Assembly (NCBI GenBank): GCA_030697205.1 | Contig: JAUYQP010000007.1 | Location: 1 to 64,000 of the forward strand | Direction: 5' to 3' | Source of the DNA: Mycobacteriales bacterium | Lineage (GTDB): Bacteria; Actinomycetota; Actinomycetes; Mycobacteriales; SCTD01 | DNA length: 64,000 nt | Shown: positions 1-9,572 of the stretch, one piece after another | Position numbering within the stretch: position 1 is the stretch's first letter | How the letters are laid out: the number at the start of each line of letters is the position of its first letter | Program-made: the position numbers and the translations under genes | Notes under the pieces: model-generated | Database searches by the model: none | Told to the model about the DNA's origin: nothing | What the model saw: only the letters and a program-made list of their open reading frames with translations

Positions 1-213
1 GACGACCCCGCCGCGGCTGCGGACGTGGCGGTGGTCCGCAGCGCGCTGCTGGCGGGCGCCTCCGGCGGCACCCGGTGGCGCGCGCGACTGCTGCCGCCCT
101 CCACGGTCCGCTGGCTGTCCCACGTCACCGGGGAGAAGATCGCCGACGTCCTCGACGCGGTCGACGACGCCGTCGCGGCGGTCACCCGCCGGTTGCGCCT
201 GCGCGCCGGCTGA
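1..213 (+). CDS. C-terminal fragment of a truncated protein (possibly transglutaminase/DUF4129-like)
   Basis: The frame is open from the first base and ends with a TGA at 211-213, so only the last 70 residues of a longer protein are present. The tail is basic and has a patch reading RARLLPPSTVRWL followed by a helix rich in Asp, Ala and Val. From memory, tails of this style end actinobacterial transglutaminase-like proteins (TgpA/DUF3488-DUF4129), which often lie with MoxR and DUF58 genes near DUF3040 and Pol IV genes beside the division cluster. The fragment has no catalytic motif, so the family call is an inference from tail and context. The tail of an unrelated membrane protein is equally possible. 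Confidence 0.4.
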   Translation, partial: DDPAAAADVAVVRSALLAGASGGTRWRARLLPPSTVRWLSHVTGEKIADVLDAVDDAVAAVTRRLRLRAG

Positions 214-231
214 CCCCCGCCACCCTCGGCA

Positions 232-390
232 TGTACGCCGGTGTCGGCGCTACGTCTCGCCGTAGCGCCGACAGCCGCGCACAAGCGGGAGCGGGGCCGC
301 GCGCAGGCCGGGAGGTGGACACCTGCCGCTTGTACGCCGGTGTCGGCGCTACCTCTCGCCGTAGCGCCGGCGGCCGCGCACAAGCGGGAG
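232..390. repeat. Direct repeat pair (2 x 60 bp), each containing a long inverted repeat
   Basis: Two 60-bp copies, 232-291 and 331-390, match at 57 of 60 positions. Each folds on itself. In copy 1, GTCGGCGCTAC (243-253) faces GTAGCGCCGAC (262-272) across an 8-base loop. In copy 2, CGCTTGTACGC (327-337) and GCGCACAAGCG (376-386) add an outer stem with one mismatch. There is no T-tract, so a classical intrinsic terminator is not obvious. The pair sits between the end of the first gene and the end of the DUF3040 gene, which converge here. It may act as a bidirectional transcript end or be a REP-like element. Confidence 0.8.
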
Positions 391-436
391 GGAGGCGGCG
401 TGAGGGCGCACGGCTAGCGGGGTGGGGTCGAGCGGC

Positions 437-883
437 CTAGCGGCCGCGCTCGTCCCAGCGGCGCTTCCAGCGCTCCTCGAGGCGCTCGAGCGGCGAGCCC
501 GTGGTGCGGGGGGCCTTGGCCTTCTTGGCCTTCTTCGCGCGGGCCGGGCGCTGGCGGAGCTCACCGGTCTCGTCGAGCAGCCGCAGGTCGGGCTGGGCCT
601 GACCGGGCCCACCGCCCAGCCGCTTCCACGCCGTCATGGCGATGAGCAGCCCGCCCAGCATGATGACGAAGCCGGCCACGCCGATCGCGAACTGCTGCGT
701 CGGGACCCCGGCGAACAGCACCGCGAAGCCGATCGCGAAGACGATGCCGGCGCGCCGCAGCCGACGACGCATGTGGGTGCGCAGGTCGGTCGAGCGGACC
801 GCCGAAGCGAACTTCGGGTCCTCCTGGTAGAGCGCGCGCTCGATCTGGTCGAGCAGTCGCTGCTCGTGCTCGGAGAGGGGCAC
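437..883 (-). CDS. DUF3040 family small membrane protein
   Basis: A 148-residue protein that starts VPLSEHEQRLLDQIERAL, the typical opening of the actinobacterial DUF3040 family. A short charged helix is followed by two hydrophobic segments near residues 46-62 and 66-86, then a basic tail rich in Lys and Arg. It is predicted to be an inner-membrane protein with two membrane passes; its function is unknown. GTG at 883 was chosen because AGGAGG (892-897, read on the minus strand) lies 8 bases upstream and the family motif begins right there. The longer in-frame reading upstream adds only low-complexity sequence. It faces DNA polymerase IV upstream, a common neighbour in actinobacteria. Confidence 0.85.
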   Translation of the reverse strand: MPLSEHEQRLLDQIERALYQEDPKFASAVRSTDLRTHMRRRLRRAGIVFAIGFAVLFAGVPTQQFAIGVAGFVIMLGGLLIAMTAWKRLGGGPGQAQPDLRLLDETGELRQRPARAKKAKKAKAPRTTGSPLERLEERWKRRWDERGR

Positions 884-1056
884 AGCGCCACCTCCTGGAG
901 GACGAGCACCTCGGCGGGTCCGGGGTGCGAGGACAATCGTACGAGGGTGAGGCCGCGACGGGAAGTCGAGTCGCCCAGACGGGGTGCTCACAGGCTCCGG
1001 CCGGGCGGCGCGGACCCATGCGGACCCTGCCCTGTACCCCCCAACGAAGACCGGGT

Positions 1057-2337
1057 TCAGCCCGTTCCAGGAGTACGCCGGGGGCGTTGCTGGTCGCGGG
1101 AGACCGGTGTCGGGGAGTCGGGCTGCACGAGGGCCGCTGGTCGCACGGCCCCTGCCCCGAAGCGGCGGGCGGCCCTGTCCACCGCCTGCTCGGCCTCCCG
1201 CCAGCCCGAGTCCTTCTCACCGAGCAGCAGCTGGTGGGGCACCCCGTCCGCCTCCCGGACGCCCTCGACCCGCACCCCGACCAGCCGCAGCCGGGCGCGC
1301 TCGAGCCCGAGCGCCTCGTAGAGCGCGCGCGCCGTCTCGTAGACGGTCCGCCCCACGTCGGTGTGCTCCGGCAGCGTCTTCGCGCGGGTGATCGTGGTGA
1401 AGTCCGCGAAGCGCACCTTGATCGACACGGTCCGCCCGACCTGGCCGGCGGCGCGCAGCCGGGCCGCGGTGCGCTCCGACAGCCGCAGCAGCTCGCGGGC
1501 GACCACGACCGGGTCGTCGACGTCGACGGCGAAGGTCTCCTCGGCGCCGACGCTCTTGTCGGGCTCGTGCGGCACGACGGCCCGCTCGTCGCGCCCCCAC
1601 GACAGCGCGTGCAGGTGACTGCCGGACGCCTGGCCCAGCGCCCGCTTCAGCGTCTCGGCCGGGGTGGCCGCGAGGTCGCCGACGGTGTGCAGGCCGAGCG
1701 TGGCCAGCACCTCGTGGGTCTTCTCCCCCACCCCCCACAGCGCCCGCACGGGCAGCGGGTGCAGGAAGGCCACGACCCGGTCCTGCGGGACGACGAGCAG
1801 GCCGTCGGGCTTGCAGCGCGCCGAGGCGAGCTTGGCGACGAACTTCGTCGTCGCGACCCCCACCGAGCAGGTGATGCCCTGCTCGTCGAGCACGGTCGCG
1901 CGGATGTGCTCACCGACCCGGGCCGGGCTGCCGAGCCGCCGCACCGCGCCGCGCACGTCGAGGAAGGCCTCGTCGAGCGAGATCGGCTCGACCAGCGGCG
2001 TGACCGAGCGGAAGACCTCCATGACGCCGTGGGAGGTGCGGGCGTAGAGGTCGTGGTCCGGCGGCAGGACGACGGCCTGCGGCGCGAGCCGGCGGGCCCG
2101 CATCATCGGCATCGCGCTGTGCACTCCGAGCGCCCGCGCCTCGTAGGTCGCCGACAGCACGACGCCCCGCGTGCCCCCGCCGCCGACGATGACCGGTAGC
2201 CCGACGAGCTCGGGCCGCGACAGCAGCGAGACGCTCGCGTAGAAGGCGTCCATGTCGACGTGCAGGACGTGGCAGTCGGTGTCGTCGCCGCGCGGACCGG
2301 TCGGCGGACCGGTCGGCGGCACCGCTCCCCTGCTCAC
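1057..2337 (-). CDS. dinB: DNA polymerase IV (Y-family translesion polymerase)
   Basis: A 426-residue Y-family polymerase. The palm motif HVDMDAFYASV lies near residues 26-36 and supplies metal-binding Asp residues. The second catalytic motif SLDEAFLDV lies near residue 120, and SATYEARALGVHSAM in the fingers contacts the nucleotide. The thumb and little-finger regions follow, so the protein is full length for the family (about 350-430). It copies past damaged bases at low fidelity. The gene starts 12 bases after the stop of the upstream methyltransferase, so the two are probably co-transcribed. No LexA box was seen directly in front of this pair. The first 20 residues are Pro/Gly-rich and a start slightly downstream cannot be excluded. 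Confidence 0.93.
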   Translation of the reverse strand: MSRGAVPPTGPPTGPRGDDTDCHVLHVDMDAFYASVSLLSRPELVGLPVIVGGGGTRGVVLSATYEARALGVHSAMPMMRARRLAPQAVVLPPDHDLYARTSHGVMEVFRSVTPLVEPISLDEAFLDVRGAVRRLGSPARVGEHIRATVLDEQGITCSVGVATTKFVAKLASARCKPDGLLVVPQDRVVAFLHPLPVRALWGVGEKTHEVLATLGLHTVGDLAATPAETLKRALGQASGSHLHALSWGRDERAVVPHEPDKSVGAEETFAVDVDDPVVVARELLRLSERTAARLRAAGQVGRTVSIKVRFADFTTITRAKTLPEHTDVGRTVYETARALYEALGLERARLRLVGVRVEGVREADGVPHQLLLGEKDSGWREAEQAVDRAARRFGAGAVRPAALVQPDSPTPVSRDQQRPRRTPGTG

Positions 2338-2349
2338 CGGCGCACCCCG

Positions 2350-3117
2350 TTAGGGCAGGCGGGCGAGGACGTGCAGCTGCGTCGCCAGCCCCCGGAACGG
2401 CTCGCGGTCCGACAGCGCCCGCTCCAGCGCGAGCAGCGCAGCCGCAGCACCGGGCTCGGCGTCGAGCACCGCGGACGGCACGAGGTCGGCGACGACCCGC
2501 ACGCCGTGCAGCTGCTCGACGACCAGCCCTGCCTCGCGGACCAGCGCCGACAGCGCGTCGGGGGTCCAGCGGCGGGCCGCGGCGTCGGCGGCACCCCACC
2601 GGCCGGCGGGGTCGGTGAGGACGTGGGCGGCCTCGTCGGGTCGGCCGGCCAGTGCGCGGGCGAGGACGGCGGCGTCGCGGTTGGCGACGAGCAGCGACAG
2701 CCGGCCGCCGGGGCGCAGCACCGCCGCGACGGCGGCGAGCGCCGCGGCCGGGTCGTCGACGACCTCGAGCACGCTGTGGCACAGCACCACGTCGGCGGAG
2801 CCGTCGGCCGCGACGGCGGGCAGGTCGGACAGGTCGCCCTGCAGGGCGACCACACGGTCGGCCACGCCGCGCTCGGCAGCCCGTCGCTGCAGCGCCGCGA
2901 GCGAGTCGGGGCTGGGGTCGACGACGGTGACCCGGTGACCGGCGACAGCAAGGGGTACGGCGAAGCCCCCGGTGCCGCCCCCAGCGTCGAGGACGTCGAG
3001 CCCGGGGTGGGGCCCGGCGCCGGCCCCGGTGGCCTGCGCCTCGGCGAGGACCGCGGACAGGACCTCCCACACGACCGCCGTGCGAGCCGACCCGCCCGGC
3101 CCCGCTGACGTGACCAC
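2350..3117 (-). CDS. Class I SAM-dependent methyltransferase
   Basis: A 255-residue protein with a Rossmann-type methyltransferase fold. Motif I, LDAGGGTGGFAVPLA, is near residues 42-56. An acidic residue after strand 2 (VVDPSPDS) would bind the ribose of S-adenosylmethionine. A motif resembling DVVLCHSVLEVVDDP marks strand 4. The second half holds a variable cap and a C-terminal strand pair. The substrate cannot be read from the sequence. It is the first gene of a tight pair with DNA polymerase IV. The secreted protein gene upstream is also on the minus strand but is separated by about 90 bases. Confidence 0.85.
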   Translation of the reverse strand: MVTSAGPGGSARTAVVWEVLSAVLAEAQATGAGAGPHPGLDVLDAGGGTGGFAVPLAVAGHRVTVVDPSPDSLAALQRRAAERGVADRVVALQGDLSDLPAVAADGSADVVLCHSVLEVVDDPAAALAAVAAVLRPGGRLSLLVANRDAAVLARALAGRPDEAAHVLTDPAGRWGAADAAARRWTPDALSALVREAGLVVEQLHGVRVVADLVPSAVLDAEPGAAAALLALERALSDREPFRGLATQLHVLARLP

Positions 3118-3211
3118 TGCGCTCCCTCGGACCGGTCCGGGGCGACGAGGACCGCCGCCTGCCGGGGCGAGCCTACGGTCGCCCCGGCAGGGTCGGCGGG
3201 CGGTGACCCGC

Positions 3212-4432
3212 TCAGTCGTGCGACGTCGCGGTGTCGAGCGTCGTCACGAGCAGCGAGAGGGCACCGGAGTTGTCGTCGTACACGTCGTCGAGGACCTTGG
3301 CCCGCAGCGGCCCGTCGGTCGTGACGAGGACGTCGCGGGTCCAGGTGCGGCTGCGGCTGCAGCCCCGGCTGTTGGTCTCGCCGACCGGGGTCCAGTCGCC
3401 CTCGGCGAAGGGCACCGACAGGTCGAGGTGGTTGCGTCCGGGCGTGCCCTCCCACTGCGAGGTCCGGTGCCAGCGGCCGTCTGCGGGCCGCTCCGAGCAC
3501 TCTGCGTCGGCGGTGCGGTCGCGACCGTAGGACCAGGTGCCGCTCGCGGTGAGGCGGTAGCGGCGGCCGGCCCGCAGCCAGACCGACGTCTCGTCGCCCT
3601 CCCACTCGTCGGCGTCGACCCGCAGCGTCGTGCTGCCGCTGTCGAGGAAGGGCGTGGTCGGGGCGGGGACGCCCGGTGCGGGCGCGGCGGGCGGCGGCAC
3701 GACCGGTGCTGCCGACGGGACCGGGACCGGCGTGGCGGTCGGGGTGACGACCGGCTTGGGGGCCGCGGGCGTGGGAGCGCCGGGAGCGGCGACGACGGGC
3801 GAGACCTTCCCGGTCCAGTACGACGTCCGCTTCAGCGCACCGGCCCAGGAGAACGACACGTGCATGTGGTCGCGGTGCGCGCTCGCCCCGTTGTAGGGCT
3901 GCCAGCCCGCACCCGGCTTGTAGGCCGACCAGATCTTGGCGTTCCAGATGACGTACATGATGCCGAGCCGGCGGGCGTTGGCGAAGCGGTTGCCGTAGCG
4001 GTCGGTGGCGAACAGCCACCTCGCGAGGTCGCTCGCCTGGGCCCGCTGGGTCGCGTTGGCGTAGTTGAGCCGCCAGTCCCAGGCCCGGCCCTCCTTGTGC
4101 TCGGAGCGGCCACCGACGGAGCAGGCGCGCACGATGCCCGAGCTGCCGGTGCCCCGGTAGGCCGTGAGGACGATCGAGGTGAACGCCGTCACACCCGGCT
4201 TGGCGGTCGGGCTGCAGGTGGTCTGCGCCTGGTAGGGCGCGTAGCCCTCGATCGCCCTGCCGAGGACCGCGACCTTCGGGGAGGCCACCGGTGCCGCGGC
4301 GGCCGGGAGGACCGGGGCGATCGCGAGGACCGAGGTCGTGACGCTGAGCAGGGCGAGCGCGGCGAGCCGACGGGGGGTCCGCCGGGGAGCAGGTCGGGCA
4401 GGGGGGTGTGGCTGGTGGTCGTGCGTACTCAC
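3212..4432 (-). CDS. Secreted protein: M15/ARB_07466-like domain plus C-terminal beta-sandwich domain
   Basis: A 406-residue exported protein. An Arg-rich N-terminus and a hydrophobic stretch end in AAA-type cleavage residues near position 45, giving a Sec or Tat-like signal peptide. Residues about 55-175 contain SEHKEGRAWDW and HRDHMHVSFSW, the spaced His/Asp pattern of the D-Ala-D-Ala-carboxypeptidase-like (peptidase M15 / ARB_07466) fold, so a cell-wall role is likely. A Pro/Ala/Val-rich linker of about 65 residues leads to a C-terminal domain with VDADEWEGDET, resembling LecA/PA-IL-type sugar-binding sandwiches; that second call is tentative. GTG at 4432 was chosen because the signal peptide begins there; the longer frame upstream is low complexity. 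Confidence 0.75.
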   Translation of the reverse strand: MSTHDHQPHPPARPAPRRTPRRLAALALLSVTTSVLAIAPVLPAAAAPVASPKVAVLGRAIEGYAPYQAQTTCSPTAKPGVTAFTSIVLTAYRGTGSSGIVRACSVGGRSEHKEGRAWDWRLNYANATQRAQASDLARWLFATDRYGNRFANARRLGIMYVIWNAKIWSAYKPGAGWQPYNGASAHRDHMHVSFSWAGALKRTSYWTGKVSPVVAAPGAPTPAAPKPVVTPTATPVPVPSAAPVVPPPAAPAPGVPAPTTPFLDSGSTTLRVDADEWEGDETSVWLRAGRRYRLTASGTWSYGRDRTADAECSERPADGRWHRTSQWEGTPGRNHLDLSVPFAEGDWTPVGETNSRGCSRSRTWTRDVLVTTDGPLRAKVLDDVYDDNSGALSLLVTTLDTATSHD

Positions 4433-4606
4433 GAGGAGTCTCCCGGTGTGGGGACGGGCGGGGGGTGCTCCAGGTGTCGGCGTCGTGCTGAGCCGTCCGG
4501 ACCAGAGGCAACCCCCTCCTGTCCTGCGGGGCACCGTGCCAGACCCGGACGTGTCCAGACGTGTCCGGACCTGGCGCCAGCGGGCTCTGTCCCTCGGGCT
4601 CGCCGG

Positions 4607-7600
4607 TCACCGGCCGCTGCTCCCGGGGCTCGCGTGCCACACCTTGCGCGGCGCGCCGGACCCGCGCGACGTGCCGGTGCCGTCACCGGCAGGCTTCACG
4701 TCGGCATAGGGCGAGGCCCGGAAGCCGGTCGCGTAGACGTGCACCATCCCGCCGACGCCGGAGTGACCCGCCCCGCCGCCGACCAGCGGCGGGGAGGTCA
4801 TCACCGGCCGGGTCGAGCGGGACGCAGCCGCCCCCTGCACGGCGGCCAGCCCCGCGGAGCTGGTCACCTGACCCGGCTGCTCGAGCAGCGGCCAGACCGC
4901 GTCGAGACCGCCCTCCCGCCAGGCGTCGTGGAGCAGCGGCAGCTCCCAGGCGCCCAGCGCCAGCAGGCTGATCCCGCGCGGGCCGGTCCGGCGTACCTGC
5001 CCTCTGATCACGAGCAGCCAGGAGTGGAACAGCGTGGTGGCGTAGCCGACCTGCGCCTCCTCGAAGAAGGTCGCGTCGAGCGGGCCGGTCGCGTCGTCGA
5101 GGGTGACGAAGACGACCCGGCGACCAGAGCGGATCGGCGGGGTCTGGGTCGCGACCTTCACCCCGGCGACGAGGACGTCGGAGCCGTTGCGGCGGTCGAG
5201 CAGGTCCTTGGCGCGGGTCGTGCCGAGGGCCTCGAGGAACGGTGCGTAGGCGTCCATGACGTGGCTGCTCACGTCGAGGCCGAGCACGTCGAGCTCCGCG
5301 CGGGTCCGCTCCGCCTGGCTCATCTCCGGCAGCCCGCTGGGTCGCGTCTCCGGCTCGTCGCCGAGGTCGAGGGCGAGCTGCACGTCGACCGGCTCGGTGA
5401 CGGCCGCGGCCTGCGACTGCCGCTCCTGCCGGCCGCGGACGTCGTCGAGGGAGGTGACCGTGACGGGCGACGGAGTGCGACGCCTCGTGCTCGCGGGCCT
5501 GCGGCCGGCGCGGGCGACGGAGCGGGACCAGCGGTCGAGCTCGGCGACCTGCAGCAGCAGGTCGCGGCGGGTGACCTGGCCGCGGCGCCGGCCCGGGACG
5601 GTGGAGCCCAGGCCGTAGAGGGAGTCGAAGGCGCCCGCGACGACGAGCCGCTCGACGACCGGGCGGCTCACCGCGGCGCGGTGCCAGAAGTCGGACAGGC
5701 TCGCGAAGGGCCGGCCCGCGACGACGCGCGCGACCTCGCCGCCGTTGATGCCCTTGACCTCCGCGAGGCCGATCCGGATGCCGTAGCCGCGGCCGTCGGG
5801 CAGCCGCAGGTCGGTGGGCCGCTGCCGCGGCGGGGCCTGCGCGTCGCCGGACACCTGGTCGAGGATCGCCGGCGGCGGCTCGTCGAGGGCAGCGACCCGC
5901 TCGACGCGGTAGTCGGCGCCGGAGAGGTTGACGTCGAGGCCGAGCACGGCGATGCCGAGCTGGCGGGCGTCGTCGAGGATGAGCCGCTTGGGGTACATCC
6001 CGGGGTCGTGGGTGAGGACCCCGGCGAGGAAGGCCGCCGGGTGGTGGGCCTTGAGCCAGGCCGACTGGTAGGTCGGCAGCGCGAAGGCCGCCGCGTGGGC
6101 CTTGCAGAACCCGAAGGAGCCGAAGGCCCGGAGGACCTCCCAGACCTCCTTGACGACGGCGAGCGGGTAGCCGTTGCCGAGCGCCGTCGGGACGAACCAG
6201 ACCCGGACGTCCTCCTGACCCTCGGGGCTGCCGAGGGTGCGGCGGACCTCGTCGGCCTCGGCGAGGCTGCACCCGGTCAGCACCGACACGATCTGCAGGA
6301 CCTGCTCGTGGAAGACCACGACGCCGTAGGTCTGCTCGAGCGCCGGCCGCAGGTCAGGGTGCGGGTAGACCGGCTTCTGCCAGCCCTGCCGGGCCATGAG
6401 GAACGGCCGGACCATGTCGCTCTTGACCGGCCCGGGGCGGAACAGGCTGATGTCGACGATGAGGTCCTCGAAGGTCTCGGGAGCGAACTTGCCGACCAGC
6501 TCGCGCTGCCCCGGCGACTCGATCTGGAAGCAGCCGAGGGTCCTCGTCGACTGCACGAGCGCGAAGGTCGCCGGGTCGTCGCGGGGCACGGCGTCGATGT
6601 CGACAACGGTCCCGTCGACGCGGGCGACCTCGGCGACCGCGTGCTGCATCGCCGACTGCATCCGGATGCCGAGCACGTCGAGCTTGAGCAGCCCGAGGTC
6701 CTCGACGTCGTCCTTGTCGAACTGGCTCATCGGGAAGCCCAGCCAGCTCGACTCGACGGGGGTGCGGTCGAGCAGCGTGCGGTCGCTCAGCAGCACCCCG
6801 CACGGGTGCAGCGCGATGTGGCGGGGCAGCCCGTCGAGTCGCTCGACGAGGCGCAGCACCAGGTCGACGCGCCGGCCCTGCTCCCCCTGCCCGAGGCCGC
6901 TGGCGCGCAGCTCCGGCAGGTCGCGCATCGCCTGTCGCACCATGTTGGCGCGGATGTGCGGGAAGGCCTTGGCGAGGCCGTCGACCTCACCGGGCGGCAT
7001 GCCGAGCGCGGCGCCGACGTCGCGGATCGCGTGGCGGGCGCGGTAGGTGTCCATCATCGACACGCAGCAGCAGCGGTCGCCACCGTAGCGGGCGAGGACC
7101 CGCTCGTAGACCTCGGTGCGGCGGGCCGACTCGACGTCGACGTCGATGTCGGGCAGCTCGTGGCGCAGCGGCGACAGGAAGCGCTCCATGAGCAGGCCGT
7201 AGCGGACCGGGTCGACATCGCTGATGCCGAGCAGGTAGGTGACGAGGCTCCCCGCGCCACTGCCCCGCGCGGCGGCGCGGACCCCCATCCCCTTGATGAG
7301 GTCGACGACGTCGGCGACGGTGAGGAAGTACGCCGGGTAGCCCAACCCCCCGATGACGGCGAGCTCCTCCTCGAGGCGGGCCAGGGTGCTCGCCCGGCGC
7401 TCCATCCCGCGCCGGCCGAACCCGGCCTCGACCCGCTCCCGCAGCACCGCCATCGGCTCGCCCTGGACTGCGAGCTCCGGGAAGCGGGCGCCTCCCACAC
7501 CGTCACGCAGGCCGAGGTCGCGGTGCGGGTCGACGGCGCACCGGTCGGCCTCGTGGCGGGTGCGGGCGAGCAGCCCGCGACCGCCGTCGGTGAGGCCCGC

Positions 7601-8488
7601 AGCCCGGGCGACCTCCTCGGCGACCTCCGCCATCTCCTTGCCGCTCTTCAGGCACGCCTCGGCGTTGCGCCGGTCGACGTGGCGCAGGTCGAGCGGCACC
7701 AGCCGCCGGCTCGCGTCGAGGACGTCGGCGGTCGGGGCGTCACCGCGGTCGGCGTAGCGCACGACGTTGGTGAGCACGCTGCGGGCGCGGTGGGCCTCGG
7801 CGAAGCCGAGCAGCCGCCCCGCCTGCGCAGCACTGTCACGGGTGCGGTGCGAGACGACCTCGACGACGACGGCGTCACCGCCGAGCACGTCGCGCCAGCG
7901 GTCGAGGTGGTGGCGGGCGACGTCGTCGCGGTGGACCGCGACGGCCCGACCGAGCTCGGACTGCGGGCCGAGCAGGGCCGCGAGGCTGCCCGCCTGCGCC
8001 GCCCCGCCGGCGTGCTCGGCGACGAGGTCGAGGCTGGTCACCGGGGTGCCGCGCTCCCCTGCCAGGTGGGTCCCGGACACCAGCCGGCACAGCGCCGCCC
8101 AGCCGCGGCCGTCGCGGGCGAGCAGGGTGACCCGGGGCAGCTCGGGGCCGCCACCGGGGCGGTCGACGAAGGCCCCGCCGCGCGCCGGGCTGACGCGCCG
8201 CTGCTGCTGACCGGGCTCGTGCGGGGGCCGGCCGTGCAGCCCGGCGGCGCGCGGTCCGCACAGGTCGAGCGGGCGGACCGCGAGGTCGACCCCGAGGAGC
8301 GGGCGGATCCCCGCGGCCCGGCAGGCCTTGGCGAACTTCACCGCGCCGTAGGTGCCATCGCGGTCGGTGAGGGCGAGGGCGTCCATGCCGTGCTCGGCGG
8401 CCCGCTCGACGAGCGCGCGCGGGTGGGAGGCGCCGTGCCGCAGCGAGTAGCCGGACGCGACGTGCAGGTGGACGAAAGGGTCGGACAT
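4607..8488 (-). CDS. dnaE2: Error-prone DNA polymerase III alpha-type subunit DnaE2
   Basis: A 1293-residue C-family DNA polymerase, longer than the roughly 1050-1150 residues usual for DnaE2. It begins MSDPFVHLHVASGYSLRHGAS with an N-terminal PHP domain. The palm carries PDIDVD near residue 445, the catalytic aspartates of the DnaE family. A helix-hairpin-helix region and an OB-type C-terminal region follow, and the tail (YATGFRASPYADVKPAG) is typical of DnaE2. In actinobacteria DnaE2 (ImuC) does damage-induced mutagenic synthesis, normally with ImuA' and ImuB. Extra length lies mainly between the PHP motifs and the palm. It is last in an apparent operon with DUF6504 and HEPN genes behind a LexA-like box; no ImuB gene is adjacent. 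Confidence 0.93.
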   Translation of the reverse strand: MSDPFVHLHVASGYSLRHGASHPRALVERAAEHGMDALALTDRDGTYGAVKFAKACRAAGIRPLLGVDLAVRPLDLCGPRAAGLHGRPPHEPGQQQRRVSPARGGAFVDRPGGGPELPRVTLLARDGRGWAALCRLVSGTHLAGERGTPVTSLDLVAEHAGGAAQAGSLAALLGPQSELGRAVAVHRDDVARHHLDRWRDVLGGDAVVVEVVSHRTRDSAAQAGRLLGFAEAHRARSVLTNVVRYADRGDAPTADVLDASRRLVPLDLRHVDRRNAEACLKSGKEMAEVAEEVARAAGLTDGGRGLLARTRHEADRCAVDPHRDLGLRDGVGGARFPELAVQGEPMAVLRERVEAGFGRRGMERRASTLARLEEELAVIGGLGYPAYFLTVADVVDLIKGMGVRAAARGSGAGSLVTYLLGISDVDPVRYGLLMERFLSPLRHELPDIDVDVESARRTEVYERVLARYGGDRCCCVSMMDTYRARHAIRDVGAALGMPPGEVDGLAKAFPHIRANMVRQAMRDLPELRASGLGQGEQGRRVDLVLRLVERLDGLPRHIALHPCGVLLSDRTLLDRTPVESSWLGFPMSQFDKDDVEDLGLLKLDVLGIRMQSAMQHAVAEVARVDGTVVDIDAVPRDDPATFALVQSTRTLGCFQIESPGQRELVGKFAPETFEDLIVDISLFRPGPVKSDMVRPFLMARQGWQKPVYPHPDLRPALEQTYGVVVFHEQVLQIVSVLTGCSLAEADEVRRTLGSPEGQEDVRVWFVPTALGNGYPLAVVKEVWEVLRAFGSFGFCKAHAAAFALPTYQSAWLKAHHPAAFLAGVLTHDPGMYPKRLILDDARQLGIAVLGLDVNLSGADYRVERVAALDEPPPAILDQVSGDAQAPPRQRPTDLRLPDGRGYGIRIGLAEVKGINGGEVARVVAGRPFASLSDFWHRAAVSRPVVERLVVAGAFDSLYGLGSTVPGRRRGQVTRRDLLLQVAELDRWSRSVARAGRRPASTRRRTPSPVTVTSLDDVRGRQERQSQAAAVTEPVDVQLALDLGDEPETRPSGLPEMSQAERTRAELDVLGLDVSSHVMDAYAPFLEALGTTRAKDLLDRRNGSDVLVAGVKVATQTPPIRSGRRVVFVTLDDATGPLDATFFEEAQVGYATTLFHSWLLVIRGQVRRTGPRGISLLALGAWELPLLHDAWREGGLDAVWPLLEQPGQVTSSAGLAAVQGAAASRSTRPVMTSPPLVGGGAGHSGVGGMVHVYATGFRASPYADVKPAGDGTGTSRGSGAPRKVWHASPGSSGR

Positions 8489-8531
8489 GCGGCTCGGAGG
8501 GTGCTCAGGGGGAAGAGCGGGTGGGGACGGC

Positions 8532-8944
8532 TCAGCGGGTGAGGAGGAGCTGGGGACTGGCGAAGCCGAGGGTGGTCTCGACGACGGCGAGGAAGGTCTC
8601 GGCGTCGCGCACCAGGTCGTCGGCCTCACGGTCGGTGACGGCGCCCTGGACGTGGGCCTCGGCCGCGGCCCGCTTGACCGCGCCGTCGGCGAAGTAGGCC
8701 GCCCACTCCCCCAGCTCCGGGGCGACCCCGGCGAGCAGCGACCAGGCCGAGCGGGGTCGGGTGGCCCGCCGCTCCGGTCGCGGCGCGGGACGGGCCCGGG
8801 CGGCGAGGACGGCCGCGGCGGAGCGCAGCGCCGACAGGTGCGCCGCGGCGTACCTCTCTGCGGGGTCCATCGCGGTCGTCGCCTCGACCAGGCCACGGCG
8901 GGCGAGGTGCAGCAGGGACGCGGCGGGCAGGGTGGGGGTGGTCA

Positions 8945-8945
<1 letters not shown>
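8532..8945 (-). CDS. SAV_6107-type HEPN domain protein
   Basis: A 137-residue, Ala- and Arg-rich helical protein (MTTPTLPAASLLHLARRGL at the N-terminus) that matches the SAV_6107 family of actinobacterial HEPN-fold proteins. The pattern [23 protein letters not shown] and the ending SPQLLLTR fit this family from memory. HEPN proteins are often RNases or nucleotide-binding partners, but the usual R-x4-6-H motif is not clear here, so no activity is claimed. Its ATG overlaps the TGA of the DUF6504 gene as TGATG, a sign of translational coupling. DnaE2 starts 43 bases downstream. Its place in a LexA-like-controlled operon suggests a role in DNA damage tolerance. Confidence 0.8.
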
Positions 8946-9304
<359 letters not shown>

Positions 9305-9485
9305 GGAGCTCTCCCCAGGGATCGGCGCGGGCCGGGGGAAGGCGGCGGTCGAGCGGCCCGACCGGGACGCGGCGCTTCCCCACGCCCCGCCCCGGTCGGG
9401 ACCCCGGGCCCGGGCGTGAGAGGGTCGAGGTCGCACGCCCGGGCCGGAGACCGCCCGTCGGGAGTCCGCGAAGCCTCCCGATCAT

Positions 9486-9501
9486 TCGAATCTATGTTCG
9501 A
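9486..9501. promoter_or_regulatory. LexA (SOS) box candidate
   Basis: TCGAATCTATGTTCGA has half-sites TCGAAT and GTTCGA around a 4-base spacer. The actinobacterial LexA operator is TCGAAC-N4-GTTCGA, so 11 of the 12 arm positions match. It lies about 180 bases upstream of the DUF6504-HEPN-dnaE2 operon and 72 bases beyond the end of the PEP-mutase-like gene, which is transcribed towards it. It therefore most likely controls the damage-response operon. No other site of this quality was noticed in the window. Confidence 0.82.
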
Positions 9502-9572
9502 ACGACACCAGTAGACCCTCTGCCGCCCCCGGCGTCAACCCCTCAGGCGTACGACGAAAGCCGGCGGGCGCG

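Noticed and set aside
2972-8542. A 1856-codon open frame on the plus strand opposite dnaE2
   Set aside because: It is an antisense shadow of the high-GC dnaE2 gene and its upstream neighbours, with Arg/Gly/Val-rich sequence and no domain.
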